From a delta proteobacterium MLS_D (GTDB lineage: Bacteria > Desulfobacterota > Syntrophia > Syntrophales > UBA2210), in assembly GCA_002030015.1 (NCBI GenBank), contig LQBH01000011.1, positions 1 through 56,525 of the forward strand: a stretch of DNA of 56,525 nucleotides, in the 5' to 3' direction. Below the pieces are notes generated by a model, which was not told the DNA's origin, did not search any database, and saw nothing but the letters and a program-made list of their open reading frames with translations. The position numbers and the translations under genes were made by a program. This document shows positions 17,602 to 26,009 of the stretch, in pieces (positions within the stretch are counted from its first letter, which is position 1; every line of letters begins with the position of its first letter).

Positions 17602-17617
17602 GGCAAGAGCCGTGCCA
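17602..17617 (-). promoter_or_regulatory. Sigma-54 promoter for fliK-flgD-flgE
   Basis: On the minus strand the site reads TGGCACGGCTCTTGCC. It matches TGGCACG-N4-TTGC exactly, with GG and GC 10 nt apart, and lies 44 nt before the fliK ATG. An AT-rich palindrome lies immediately upstream (17622-17647). Confidence 0.9.
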
Positions 17618-17621
17618 GAAA

Positions 17622-17647
17622 AAATAATTATTATAATATAATTATTT
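17622..17647. repeat. AT-only palindrome upstream of the fliK promoter
   Basis: The 10-bp arms AAATAATTAT and ATAATTATTT flank TATAAT. It sits 5 bp upstream of the -24 box, in a window otherwise GC-rich. It could be an IHF-like bend, an A/T-tract DNA-binding site or simply low-complexity sequence. Confidence 0.55.
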
Positions 17648-17723
17648 CAGTATGTTAGAAATGATAACAAACGAGGGACGCCACTGTCGGGAATTTCTTG
17701 CCGGTCGTCTCGGCAAAAGAAGA

Positions 17724-17775
17724 AAAAAATGCCCCTCACGAGGCCGGTTTTCCCCGGCGGGCGAGGGGTTTTTTT
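17724..17775. terminator. Bidirectional intrinsic terminator between motE and fliK
   Basis: The arms CCCCTC (17732-17737) and GAGGGG (17763-17768), with an inner GCCGG/CCGGC pairing, are flanked by T-runs in both directions: TTTTTTTATTTA on plus, and ATTTTTTTCTTC on minus. On the minus strand it ends the flgB-to-motE unit. Nothing convergent on plus needs it. Confidence 0.85.
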
Positions 17776-17780
17776 ATTTA

Positions 17781-18332
17781 TCAGTTAACGTCGGTGGAAT
17801 AATGAAGAAAATCGGATATTTCCCTGGTGATGGCGGCGGCGGTATCAGGGTCCAGGTACCCCCAGATTTCACCCGCCGACTTGCTTTTCATGCGCATGAT
17901 GATGGCTGCGGCGGTTTTCCGGTTCAGCCGTTCAAGCATGGCCCCGGCCCGGTCCGGCGGCGCCGCCTCGTAGACTTTTGCCAGGTCGGTATACTGCTTG
18001 TCGTCGATGACCCTGATCGACTCCATCATCGAATCGAGCACGTCGATACGGGACAGTATTTCCTGCTTCAGCGACGAAAGCCTCTGTTCTTCATCGGTGA
18101 GTGTCTTCTCACGCTCGGCCAGCTCCTGTTCCTTCTCAGCCAGCATTTTCAGAAGTTCCCGGTGCCGCGACGATTGATCGTCGTCGGCTGCGCGCTCGTC
18201 GGCCACGGCATCGTCCGGCGACAGTGACGCCTTCCAGCTTTCCGTTTCCTTGATGACACCTGCCAGCGCGGCCACTTTTATCACGATCACCCCGATCAGC
18301 AGAATCTTGCAGAGAAACAGCAGTTTTTTCAC
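17781..18332 (-). CDS. motE: MotE-family flagellar protein (MgtE-N-like domain)
   Basis: This 183-residue protein has an N-terminal signal-anchor helix (about residues 3-25), a long coiled coil (about 55-110, with 'EKEQELAEREKTLTDEEQ') and a C-terminal MgtE-N-like helical domain ('VYEAAPPDRAGAMLERLNRK', 'AAAIIMRMKSKSAGEIWGYL'). In Sinorhizobium MotE is a periplasmic chaperone for a motor protein. In other phyla this small family simply accompanies fliJ and fliK. It overlaps fliJ by 4 nt and is the last gene before a strong terminator. The exact role here is unknown. Confidence 0.82.
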   Translation of the reverse strand: MKKLLFLCKILLIGVIVIKVAALAGVIKETESWKASLSPDDAVADERAADDDQSSRHRELLKMLAEKEQELAEREKTLTDEEQRLSSLKQEILSRIDVLDSMMESIRVIDDKQYTDLAKVYEAAPPDRAGAMLERLNRKTAAAIIMRMKSKSAGEIWGYLDPDTAAAITREISDFLHYSTDVN

Positions 18333-18772
18333 ATGTCCCTCCCGGCCCGCGCCGCCGCGCGCCCGGCCTCTTCGATATGCTTCGCCTCGCGTCGTGCTTC
18401 TTCCTGCACGTAGAGTTCCTTTTGTTTATCCTTGAGTTTTTCGAGCATTTTCTTTTCTTTTCTTGCCTGCGCCAGCCGTTCCCGGCACTCTTCGACGTGA
18501 AGCTTCGCCTGGTGCAGTTTTGCTTCCTGTTTTCTTCGCTCTTTTCCGAGCTGCTCACCCAGGGATATCAGGACCGCCATCATGGGAGCGGGCCTGGCCT
18601 GTCCGGCCGTTCGGGCCAGCTCGGCGGCAGTGGCCGCTTCCCTGCGCAGAACCGATTTCAGTTCTTTCTCTTCCTCCGCCAGTGACCGTTTCGCCCCGGC
18701 CAGTTCCACCTGTCGTTCCTCTTCCCGCCGTGTTCGATGTTCCAGCAGAGCTTCAAGAGAAAACGTAAACAC
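18329..18772 (-). CDS. fliJ: Flagellar export chaperone FliJ
   Basis: This 147-residue, almost entirely helical and highly charged protein has the FliJ start pattern 'FTFSLEALLEHRTRREEE'. FliJ is the central stalk of the FliH-FliI ATPase complex, escorts export chaperones and activates the FlhA gate. It lies directly after fliI (14 nt gap) and overlaps motE. Sequence conservation is low in this family. The call rests on length, coiled-coil character and position. Confidence 0.9.
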   Translation of the reverse strand: MFTFSLEALLEHRTRREEERQVELAGAKRSLAEEEKELKSVLRREAATAAELARTAGQARPAPMMAVLISLGEQLGKERRKQEAKLHQAKLHVEECRERLAQARKEKKMLEKLKDKQKELYVQEEARREAKHIEEAGRAAARAGRDM

Positions 18773-18786
18773 GGTCCGTTCCTTTC

Positions 18787-20100
18787 TCAGGCCAGAAGCT
18801 CGAACAGGGACTGCTTCGACGAGGCAAAGTCGGCGGATTCATTGATGTCCTGCCGCAAAAAGTTCTGTATCCTGTCAATCATGGCAACCGCGCGGTCGAT
18901 GCGGGGATTACTCCCCGTCACGTAGGCGCCGATGTTGATCAGGTCCTCCGCTTTTCGGTAAGCCGCCATGATATCCATGAGTTCCGATGCCTTGTGACGG
19001 TGCTCATCGTCAACAATATCAGCCATCACCCGACTGATGCTTTCCAGGACGTCCACGGCGGGATACTGATTGCGCGCCGCCAGCTCCCGGGACAGGACGA
19101 TATGGCCGTCAAGGAGCGACCGGGCCGCGTCGGCCACGGGTTCGTTGAAATCGTCACCTTCTACCAGGACCGTGTAGAGTCCCGTTACGCTGCCGCCGTC
19201 CTCGACGTTTCCCGTCCGCTCGATCAACTTGGGAAGCAGGCTGAAGACAGAGGGTGTATATCCCTTGGTTGTCGGCGGTTCTCCCAGAGAGAGTCCCACT
19301 TCGCGCAGGGACATGGCGAATCTCGTCAGGGAATCAATCAACAGGAAAACATCTTTTCCCCGGTCCCTGAAGTACTCCGAGATCGAGGCGGCCACATAGG
19401 CGGCCCGCACGCGTACGAGTGGGTGGCTGTCCGACGTCGCCACCACCACCACCGAACGTTCGAGCCCGGCCTCGCCGAGATTTTTTTCTATGAATTCTCT
19501 GACCTCGCGGCCCCGCTCGCCGATAAGGCCGATGACGTTCACGTCGGCCCGGGCGTTTCGGGCCATCATGCCCAGAAGATAACTTTTCCCCACGCCCGAT
19601 CCCGAAAAAATCCCCATGCGCTGGCCCTTGCCGCAGCTAAGCAGGCTGTTGATCGATCTGATTCCCAGGTCCATGGGTTCCCGTATACGCGCCCTTCGCA
19701 GGGGATTTATCGGCTCCGCGTACAAGGGGTAACGTTCGACCAAATGGAGTGGTCCCCGATCGTCGATGGGAATGCCCATTCCGTTTATCACCCGCCCCAG
19801 GAGACCCTCACCGACTGTCACATCGGCGGCGCGACCCAGAGGGAGGAACCGGGATCCCGGCCCGATACCCGACACGTCGTCGAGGGGCATAATGATTACC
19901 CTTCCCTGCCGGAACCCCACCACTTCGGCGCCGACGGTCTTTCCGTTTCCGGGGCATATGGAACACAGCTCGCCTACCTGCACACCCGGATCGTGGCCTT
20001 CAAGAATGAGCCCCCGTACATCGCTTATCTTACCGTACCGATGAAGCGGGTCCGTCCGGTCAATGGCCCTGAAATATTCCTGGAGCGTTGTCTCATTCAC
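18787..20100 (-). CDS. fliI: Flagellum-specific ATPase FliI
   Basis: The 437 residues match FliI. Walker A is SGSGVGKS (residues 166-173), and 'VFLLIDSLTRFAMSLREVGL' holds the Walker B/catalytic region. 'GEPPTTKGYTPSVFSLLPKL' is the type III ATPase signature. FliI hydrolyses ATP to help unfold and deliver export substrates. Its ATG overlaps fliH by 8 nt. Confidence 0.96.
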   Translation of the reverse strand: MNETTLQEYFRAIDRTDPLHRYGKISDVRGLILEGHDPGVQVGELCSICPGNGKTVGAEVVGFRQGRVIIMPLDDVSGIGPGSRFLPLGRAADVTVGEGLLGRVINGMGIPIDDRGPLHLVERYPLYAEPINPLRRARIREPMDLGIRSINSLLSCGKGQRMGIFSGSGVGKSYLLGMMARNARADVNVIGLIGERGREVREFIEKNLGEAGLERSVVVVATSDSHPLVRVRAAYVAASISEYFRDRGKDVFLLIDSLTRFAMSLREVGLSLGEPPTTKGYTPSVFSLLPKLIERTGNVEDGGSVTGLYTVLVEGDDFNEPVADAARSLLDGHIVLSRELAARNQYPAVDVLESISRVMADIVDDEHRHKASELMDIMAAYRKAEDLINIGAYVTGSNPRIDRAVAMIDRIQNFLRQDINESADFASSKQSLFELLA

Positions 20101-20776
20101 GACCGGCTGCTCCTTCCCCTCCGTCGCGGTTGATCAGCCGCTGCTGAAGCACGTTCAGCTGTTCGAAGACCCTCGCGTCGACGACCAGTCCCGACGTCTC
20201 TACCAGGACATCACCCGGATTCAGATCTGGATCGGCCGCTATGCGCAGGGGCGCGTCCGATTCTTCTTCACCGGACCCCTGATCTTTCAGAAACTGTTCA
20301 TCACCGGGACTGAGAAACACCGTCAGCCCGGTCCTGTCTTTCAGGTCCCCGCAAATGTCATCCAGCACGGTGCGCAGGATGTCGCGGTCGAGCGACACTT
20401 CGCGCCGAATAATCTTTTCCGCCAAAGCGACGGCCAGGCGGATTACGTTTTCCTTCGCGCCGTCGTAAAATCGCTCCTGGATACCCGACCACTCCCGGCG
20501 TACCTGCGCGACGGCTTGCATAACGGACGCAATCGATTCACCGCCACGTTTCTGTTCATCTTTTACACCGTCCCGGAATCCTTTTTCATAGGCCTCACGA
20601 ACCCTCTGCTCCACATCCACGTCAGCACCATGCCGCGTCCCGTCACCGTCGCCGCCGCGAACCGTTCCACGTTCCTGCTCCCACAGTGGAGGTGTGAAGG
20701 CGCCGGAATCACTTGTCTTCAGGGAAGTAACGGCCACCTCGGCCGCCTTTATGATTTTTTTAGACGAATTCATCAT
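20093..20776 (-). CDS. fliH: Flagellar assembly protein FliH
   Basis: This 227-residue protein has a variable N-terminus, a helical GxxxG-poor middle and the FliH/V-ATPase E-like C-terminal domain ('ENVIRLAVALAEKIIRREVS', then 'LNPGDVLVETSGLVVDARVF'). FliH holds the FliI ATPase and ties it to the C-ring. It overlaps fliG by 17 nt and fliI by 8 nt, so all three are likely translated in concert. Confidence 0.92.
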   Translation of the reverse strand: MMNSSKKIIKAAEVAVTSLKTSDSGAFTPPLWEQERGTVRGGDGDGTRHGADVDVEQRVREAYEKGFRDGVKDEQKRGGESIASVMQAVAQVRREWSGIQERFYDGAKENVIRLAVALAEKIIRREVSLDRDILRTVLDDICGDLKDRTGLTVFLSPGDEQFLKDQGSGEEESDAPLRIAADPDLNPGDVLVETSGLVVDARVFEQLNVLQQRLINRDGGEGAAGRE

Positions 20777-21803
20777 TTTCCTCGCCCCGTAAGATTCTTA
20801 CTCTTCCTTCGGCCTCAAGCCGCCGCGCCGCGTCGACGATCTGACGCTGGCACTGCTCGACTTCCGACAGGCGAATGGGGGGCATGACTTCCAGGTCGTC
20901 CTCAAGCATTTCCGCGGCCCTCCGGGACATATTGGAATAAAACTTTTCGCGCATGTCGGCGTCCACGACTTTAAGCGCCCTGGCCAGGTCCTCGGTGGAA
21001 ACTTCCTTCAGAATCTCCCTGATACTGCCGTCATCCAGCTCAAAAATATCCTCGAATGAGAACATCTGGTTACGGATCTCCGTGGCCAGATCGGGAACCT
21101 GTTCTTCCAGCACGTTGAGGATGGGCCCCTCGGCCTTCCGTCCCATGCGGTTGAGAATTTCAGCCGACAGGTCGATCCCTCCGAAATATTCTTCCTGGGC
21201 GCTGCCGAGAATAATTTCCGATTCCAGGGCCCTGGCCATTTCCTCGACGAATTCCTGGGGAACGCTCTTTATCGTGGCGATACGCTTTACTATATCCGCC
21301 TGCTTTTCCGGCTCATATCCATCGAGAACCTGGGCGGCCTGTTCGGGCTTCAGGTGAGCGAGAATCAGCGCGATCGTCTGGGGATGCTCCATTTTCGTAA
21401 AATCAAGGATGATCTTGGGATCGACGGACCGCAGTTTCTCGATTACCGGATTCATGTAAGGGCTGAAACTTTCCTCCTCGATGACGGAAATGACCTTTTT
21501 CGCCCGCTCCTCTCCCAGGGCCTTGGTAATGATTTTCTGAATCATTTCGTTCTGAATGGGGACGAAACGCTTGCCCTTGTCACGGGCGAGGTTGCAGAAC
21601 TCCTGTGCCGCGGACTCGAGATCGCCCATGGTCACGTTTCGTAACCGGCTCATGGACAGGCCGAGACGGCGCACCTCATCGGCACTGAGATTTTTCATGA
21701 CCTCGACGGCCTGTTCTTCGTCGAGGGACAACATCAAAATGGCGGCTCGTTCGTCGTTTGTCATGTTCGCTTTTTCGATGCGGCCATCGGCCGGCCGTTT
21801 CAT
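20760..21803 (-). CDS. fliG: Flagellar motor switch protein FliG
   Basis: The 347 residues hold the FliG N, M and C domains. The M domain carries the EHPQ motif ('FTKMEHPQTIALILAHLKPE') and the C domain carries the charged torque helix ('FEDIFELDDGSIREILKEV'). FliG transmits stator force to the rotor. The frame opens 4 nt after fliF. Neither this ATG nor the one 13 codons in (MTNDERAAILM) has a strong ribosome site, so the true N-terminus could be the shorter, more family-typical one. Confidence 0.95.
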   Translation of the reverse strand: MKRPADGRIEKANMTNDERAAILMLSLDEEQAVEVMKNLSADEVRRLGLSMSRLRNVTMGDLESAAQEFCNLARDKGKRFVPIQNEMIQKIITKALGEERAKKVISVIEEESFSPYMNPVIEKLRSVDPKIILDFTKMEHPQTIALILAHLKPEQAAQVLDGYEPEKQADIVKRIATIKSVPQEFVEEMARALESEIILGSAQEEYFGGIDLSAEILNRMGRKAEGPILNVLEEQVPDLATEIRNQMFSFEDIFELDDGSIREILKEVSTEDLARALKVVDADMREKFYSNMSRRAAEMLEDDLEVMPPIRLSEVEQCQRQIVDAARRLEAEGRVRILRGEENDEFV

Positions 21804-21807
21804 TGTA

Positions 21808-23406
21808 TTATTTGAGCCAGCCCCTGAGCAGCTCCGTAAAGGTTCCCGTGTCCTGGCGGGCCATGTTTTTTACCATGCTGATTTCATTCGATTCGTCGAT
21901 GTTCATTTCGGACATGTCCAGCGCCGACGCCGCCCGTTCGCGATGCCGTTCAACATCCGAAATGGAGGCCCGTTCCGTGCCGGTCAGGGCCGGAAGCGCT
22001 CCACGGCCTCCTCGTCCGGCGGCGACGATCACCCGGCTCATGGGACGCAGTACCAGGAATATAACCGCCAGGAGCGCCGCCAGCATCAGGACCGCCTTGA
22101 GAACCGGCATGACGGCCTGGAGCGTTTCTTTCCAGGAATTCTCGACCACAAAATCCTCTTCACCCAAGTCGGCCTGTTTAAAGGGAATGTTGCTTACCGT
22201 CACCTGGTCGCCCCGCCGCTCGTCGAACCCGACGGCCTTCTTGACGAGGTCGTCGAGCTGGGCCAGTTCCTGGGCCGAACGCGGTTCGTAGACCTCTTCC
22301 CCTGACTCGCCGACCCGGTAACTGCCGTCGACGACGACGGCCACGGACAGATTTTCGATTTCGCCCAGCGGTTTGACACTCGTACTTACCGTTTTGCTCA
22401 CTTCATAATGAATTACTTCGTCGTTCTGTTCTCGATTGACAACTGTTTTTGAATTCTCTTTTTCCCCGGTCGGTTCCACCGTGCTTTCCTTCGCCGACAG
22501 GGGATTGGCCGATCGTTCCGTCTTTCGCTGCACGCTGCGGACCACCGGTTCGTCGGGATCAAAATACTCTTCAGTTTTCTGGAATTCCTCGAAGTCGAGG
22601 ACGGCCGAAACGGTGACGATGGCTTTGCCTTCGCCCACGACGCGTTCTATCATCGATTGTACCCGCTCGGTGAGATCATGTTCGATACTTTTACGGTATT
22701 CCAGCTGGGAACCCGTCATCAGTGCAAATTCCGACTGCGGACCGGCGGAGGAAAGAATAACACCGGAATTGTCCACCACCATGACGTCTTCGGGGTTCAA
22801 TCCTTCAACGCTTCCGGCCACCAGTTTGACGATTCCGTCCACCTGTGACGGTTGAAGGCGTTGGCCCTGCTTCATCCGCAAAGCGACGGAAGCGGTCGGA
22901 TTACGGCTGGTTTCTGAGAAAACCGATTTTTCAGGCAACACGATGTGCACCCGGCTGCCCGCGATCTCGTCAAGGCCGCTGATGGTCCTGGCCAGCTCGC
23001 CCTGAAGCGCCCGCTGATAATTCAGTTTTTGCACGAACTCGGTGACACCGAAATTTTTTTCGTCGAAAATTTCAAAGCCCGTGCCGCCCCTGAGGGGAAG
23101 TCCCGAGGAAGCCATCTCGATTCGAAGCTCGGAAAGCTGGTCCGAGGGAACCATGACCCGGCCGCCCGACAGCGAAACCTGGTACGGGACGTTTTTCTCT
23201 TTTAGTTTGAGCGTCACGGCGCCGGTTTCCTCGGGACTGAGATCCGAGTAGAGCACAACGTAATCGGTCCGGTTCATAAAATGAAAAATAATAAAAATGG
23301 TCGCGACAGAGAGTATCATCACCGACACGAAGGCGATTTGACGTGACGGCGTGAGCCGGCCGAACCCTTTAGCGAACTCCGTTATAAACCGTACCAGACC
23401 ATCCAT
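21808..23406 (-). CDS. fliF: Flagellar MS-ring protein FliF
   Basis: This 532-residue protein has two membrane segments, near residues 24-44 and 430-455. They bracket the ring-building domains with the YscJ-like signature ('DYVVLYSDLSPEETGAVTLK', 'ARTISGLDEIAGSRVHIVLP'). The C-terminal tail 'TGTFTELLRGWLK' is the FliG-binding helix pair. FliF forms the MS ring, the first flagellar structure to assemble. It stands between fliE and fliG. Confidence 0.96.
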   Translation of the reverse strand: MDGLVRFITEFAKGFGRLTPSRQIAFVSVMILSVATIFIIFHFMNRTDYVVLYSDLSPEETGAVTLKLKEKNVPYQVSLSGGRVMVPSDQLSELRIEMASSGLPLRGGTGFEIFDEKNFGVTEFVQKLNYQRALQGELARTISGLDEIAGSRVHIVLPEKSVFSETSRNPTASVALRMKQGQRLQPSQVDGIVKLVAGSVEGLNPEDVMVVDNSGVILSSAGPQSEFALMTGSQLEYRKSIEHDLTERVQSMIERVVGEGKAIVTVSAVLDFEEFQKTEEYFDPDEPVVRSVQRKTERSANPLSAKESTVEPTGEKENSKTVVNREQNDEVIHYEVSKTVSTSVKPLGEIENLSVAVVVDGSYRVGESGEEVYEPRSAQELAQLDDLVKKAVGFDERRGDQVTVSNIPFKQADLGEEDFVVENSWKETLQAVMPVLKAVLMLAALLAVIFLVLRPMSRVIVAAGRGGRGALPALTGTERASISDVERHRERAASALDMSEMNIDESNEISMVKNMARQDTGTFTELLRGWLK

Positions 23407-23421
23407 ATCATTCGCCCCGCT

Positions 23422-23739
23422 TTACACCTGCATCCGCATGACTTCCTGGTAAGCCTCAATTATCTTGTTCCGCACCTCCATCATGGTCCGGAATGATACA
23501 TTCGCTTTTTCCAGCGCAATGACGGCTTCATGAATGCTCCGTGAATCGTCGAGCATGACGCCGGTGATCGCCTTGTCCGCTTCCTGTTGCAACTCGTTTA
23601 TCTCCCGGATTTTCCCTTTCAGGACCGTCGAAAACGAATCGGTCTTGTCGGCGACGCCCGGAGCGCCGGCCGCGCCTGATCCGGACGTTTCAACGGGAAC
23701 CGGGGGCCTGATCCCGTTTTTCACAAGTATGTCAGACAT
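23422..23739 (-). CDS. fliE: Flagellar MS-ring/rod junction protein FliE
   Basis: The 105 residues are typical of FliE. The C-terminal half has the family pattern 'HEAVIALEKANVSFRTMMEV' followed by 'RNKIIEAYQEVMRMQV'. FliE joins the MS ring to the proximal rod. It lies 33 nt after flgC and 15 nt before fliF. Confidence 0.94.
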   Translation of the reverse strand: MSDILVKNGIRPPVPVETSGSGAAGAPGVADKTDSFSTVLKGKIREINELQQEADKAITGVMLDDSRSIHEAVIALEKANVSFRTMMEVRNKIIEAYQEVMRMQV

Positions 23740-23772
23740 GCCGCAACCTTCCTTTCTTTCACGCGGGCTGCA

Positions 23773-24198
23773 TCACTTCCCCATTTCGAGGGTTTTCAGC
23801 GCCATGTTCTTCGTGGCCTCGAAGGCGGCCACCGAGGCTTCGTAGGCGCGGTGGGCCATGATCATGTCGGCCATTTCGATGACGGTATTGATATCGGGCA
23901 TAGCCACGTAACCGCGGCCGTCGGCATCGGGATGCCCGGGATTATAGACGTGTTTCACGGCATTTTCGTCGCGCCTGACACCCCCGACTTTCACCTTGTG
24001 AAGGGTATCTTCGAGCACCGATCCGAAATCGTCTTCCGCCGGGGCCGATTCAAAGAGCGCGATTTTCCGGAGGTATGGCCCTCCTCCGGGAGTCCTGGTC
24101 GTTTCCATGTTGGCCAGGTTTTCCACGATCACGTCTATTTTCCGCCGTTGCGCCTCGAATCCCGATGCGCTGATACTCAGCGTGTTTCCAAAATCCAT
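23773..24198 (-). CDS. flgC: Proximal rod protein FlgC
   Basis: The 141 residues have the N-terminal rod motif ('LSISASGFEAQRRKIDVIVE', then NLANMETTRTPGGGPYLRK) and the C-terminal motif 'VIEMADMIMAHRAYEASVAA'. FlgC is part of the proximal rod. It starts 1 nt after the flgB stop with GGAGG in front. Confidence 0.95.
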   Translation of the reverse strand: MDFGNTLSISASGFEAQRRKIDVIVENLANMETTRTPGGGPYLRKIALFESAPAEDDFGSVLEDTLHKVKVGGVRRDENAVKHVYNPGHPDADGRGYVAMPDINTVIEMADMIMAHRAYEASVAAFEATKNMALKTLEMGK

Positions 24199-24199
24199 G

Positions 24200-24568
24200 C
24201 TACCTCACCTCCCGCACGAAGTCCCTTATGGACCGCAGTTTCCGTGACAGCAATTCGACGCCGAGATTATATCTAATCGCATTTTCGGCGAGGTTACTCA
24301 TCTCGCTGTCGATATTTACCGACTTGTCCGTTTCCACGACACGTATTGACGGCTGTTCGCGGGTTACGGCGTTTGTCGCGCTTCCATTCCGGCCCGTCTT
24401 CATCCCGTTCATTTGAAACGCCAGTTCCTTTTCAAACACCACCTCGCGGGCGCGATAACCGGGAGTATCGACGTTGGCGATGTTGGCGGCAATGGCCGTG
24501 TGCCGCCGGGCATGATAATCAAGCGCCCGCGACAGGACCGTGATTGTTTTATCAAAAAGCATTTCCAT
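24200..24568 (-). CDS. flgB: Proximal rod protein FlgB
   Basis: The ATG at 24568 follows AGGAGG with 6-nt spacing, giving 122 residues. Reading further upstream would run through the promoter. The rod motif 'HTAIAANIANVDTPGYRARE' and the C-terminal 'NAIRYNLGVELLSRKLRSIR' identify FlgB. It is the first gene of the flgB-to-motE unit, just downstream of a sigma-54 promoter (24595-24610). Confidence 0.95.
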   Translation of the reverse strand: MEMLFDKTITVLSRALDYHARRHTAIAANIANVDTPGYRAREVVFEKELAFQMNGMKTGRNGSATNAVTREQPSIRVVETDKSVNIDSEMSNLAENAIRYNLGVELLSRKLRSIRDFVREVR

Positions 24569-24594
24569 GGCAGTCCTCCTGCACTCGTTAAACA

Positions 24595-24610
24595 AGCAAT
24601 TCCCGTACCA
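24595..24610 (-). promoter_or_regulatory. Sigma-54 promoter for the flgB-motE operon
   Basis: On the minus strand the site reads TGGTACGGGAATTGCT, one mismatch from TGGCACG-N4-TTGCW with correct 10-nt GG-GC spacing. It lies between the flrC stop and flgB. The flrC product, a sigma-54 activator, is encoded immediately upstream. Confidence 0.9.
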
Positions 24611-24632
24611 GCGGAATGGAATCACGGTGTTT

Positions 24633-25988
24633 TTAATTCTCGACGCCGTATTCGTGAAGTTTGTTGCGCATGGTTCGGACACTGATGCCCAGAATCCTCG
24701 ACGCCCGTGCCTTGTTCCCCTGTACCCGCTCAAGCGTCCTGAAGATGAGGTTCCGTTCCATTTCCCGGATGGTACCGCCCGTCGTCTCGAACCCGTTGTC
24801 GGAAACGGAATCTCCCGTCGGCTCATCGTCACGGCCGACAGCTCGTTCCAGATACAGATGTTCGGGAAGAATTTTCTTCCCGGTGCACAGAAGCACCGAT
24901 CGTTCGATCACGTTCTCCAGTTCCCGCACGTTGCCGGGCCAGACGTGGTTCTCCAGCACCCGCCGCGCCTCATCGGAAAGCGACGGCCTGCCGATTCCGT
25001 TCAGGCTGCTGTATCGTTCCAGGAAAAGATCGGCCAGCAGTGCTATGTCTGTCTTTCTTTCCCTGAGCGGAGGAATCGTCACGGGAATCACGTTCAGGCG
25101 GTAAAACAGGTCCCGCCGGAACTTCCCCTCCTCAACGGCTCGCCTGATATCCGTGTTGGTCGTGGCGATGATCCGCACGTCTACGGAAACGGGCCCACTC
25201 CCTCCCAGTGGATCGATTTCCGACTCCTGTATCACGCGGAGCATTTTCGCCTGTAATTGCAAATCCATCTCGCTGATTTCATCGAGCAGGAGCGAACCGC
25301 CGTGGGCAAGCTCGAATTTCCCCGGTTTTCTTCGGGCCGCGCCGGTAAAGGCCCCCTTCTCGTACCCGAACATTTCGCTTTCCAGAAGGTTGCCCGGAAT
25401 GGCGGCACAGTTCACGGCAACGAAGGGACCCTGCGCCCTGTTTCCCCGCAGGTGAATGTGACGTGCGAGAAGTTCCTTACCCGTACCGCTCTCACCATGA
25501 ATAAAAACGCTGGACCGGGCGGCTGCCACCGTGTTCATCATGTCAAGAATCGCCATCATTTTTTTGTCGGCCGTAACAAAGGAATTCCGCCGCCCTTCGT
25601 CGCGGTCCTGCTGTTTCGGAAGACCGCCGTTGTCGCCGACCACCCGCTCCACTACCGATTCGAGGTGCTCCAGTGAAAAGGGTTTCATGATGAAATCAAC
25701 AGCGCCCGCCCTCATCGCTTCAACGGCGGTATTGACCGTTCCATAAGCCGTTATGACGATTACCGGCGTTTCGGGCGAGATCTTCTTGATGCCGGAAAGC
25801 ACCTCCATGCCGCCGATACGGGGCATGCGCATATCCGTGACGACAACTTCATAGGAATCCCGCCTGAACCTGCGGAGCGCGTCTTCGCCGTCGCCCGCGG
25901 TTTCAACATCGTAGCCGCAGCTTTGAAGCGACTCGGAAAGGGCCGCCCTCATGGAAGGCTCGTCGTCTACTATCAGTATGGGTCTCAT
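24633..25988 (-). CDS. flrC: Sigma-54-dependent response regulator, FlrC/FleR type
   Basis: This 451-residue protein has a receiver domain (phospho-acceptor Asp52 in 'YEVVVTDMRMPRIGG'), then an AAA+ domain with Walker A 'GESGTGKE' and the sigma-54 contact loop GAFTGA ('GYEKGAFTGAARRKPG'). The C-terminus is a Fis-type helix-turn-helix ('NKARASRILGISVRTMRNKL'). It should be phosphorylated by the kinase encoded 21 nt upstream. It should open the sigma-54 promoters of flgB, fliK and motA. In vibrios and pseudomonads this pair is FlrBC/FleSR. An AtoC/ZraR-type name would describe the same architecture. Confidence 0.9.
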   Translation of the reverse strand: MRPILIVDDEPSMRAALSESLQSCGYDVETAGDGEDALRRFRRDSYEVVVTDMRMPRIGGMEVLSGIKKISPETPVIVITAYGTVNTAVEAMRAGAVDFIMKPFSLEHLESVVERVVGDNGGLPKQQDRDEGRRNSFVTADKKMMAILDMMNTVAAARSSVFIHGESGTGKELLARHIHLRGNRAQGPFVAVNCAAIPGNLLESEMFGYEKGAFTGAARRKPGKFELAHGGSLLLDEISEMDLQLQAKMLRVIQESEIDPLGGSGPVSVDVRIIATTNTDIRRAVEEGKFRRDLFYRLNVIPVTIPPLRERKTDIALLADLFLERYSSLNGIGRPSLSDEARRVLENHVWPGNVRELENVIERSVLLCTGKKILPEHLYLERAVGRDDEPTGDSVSDNGFETTGGTIREMERNLIFRTLERVQGNKARASRILGISVRTMRNKLHEYGVEN

Positions 25989-26009
25989 GATTCCGTCCGT
26001 TCTCCCTTT

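Noticed and set aside
18994-20133. Open frame of 379 codons on the plus strand
   Set aside because: It lies entirely opposite the strongly conserved fliI (and the end of fliH). It is a GC-rich shadow with no recognisable domain and no ribosome site.
24569-24832. N-terminal extension of FlgB
   Set aside because: It would run through the sigma-54 promoter and into flrC. The ATG at 24568 has a perfect AGGAGG.
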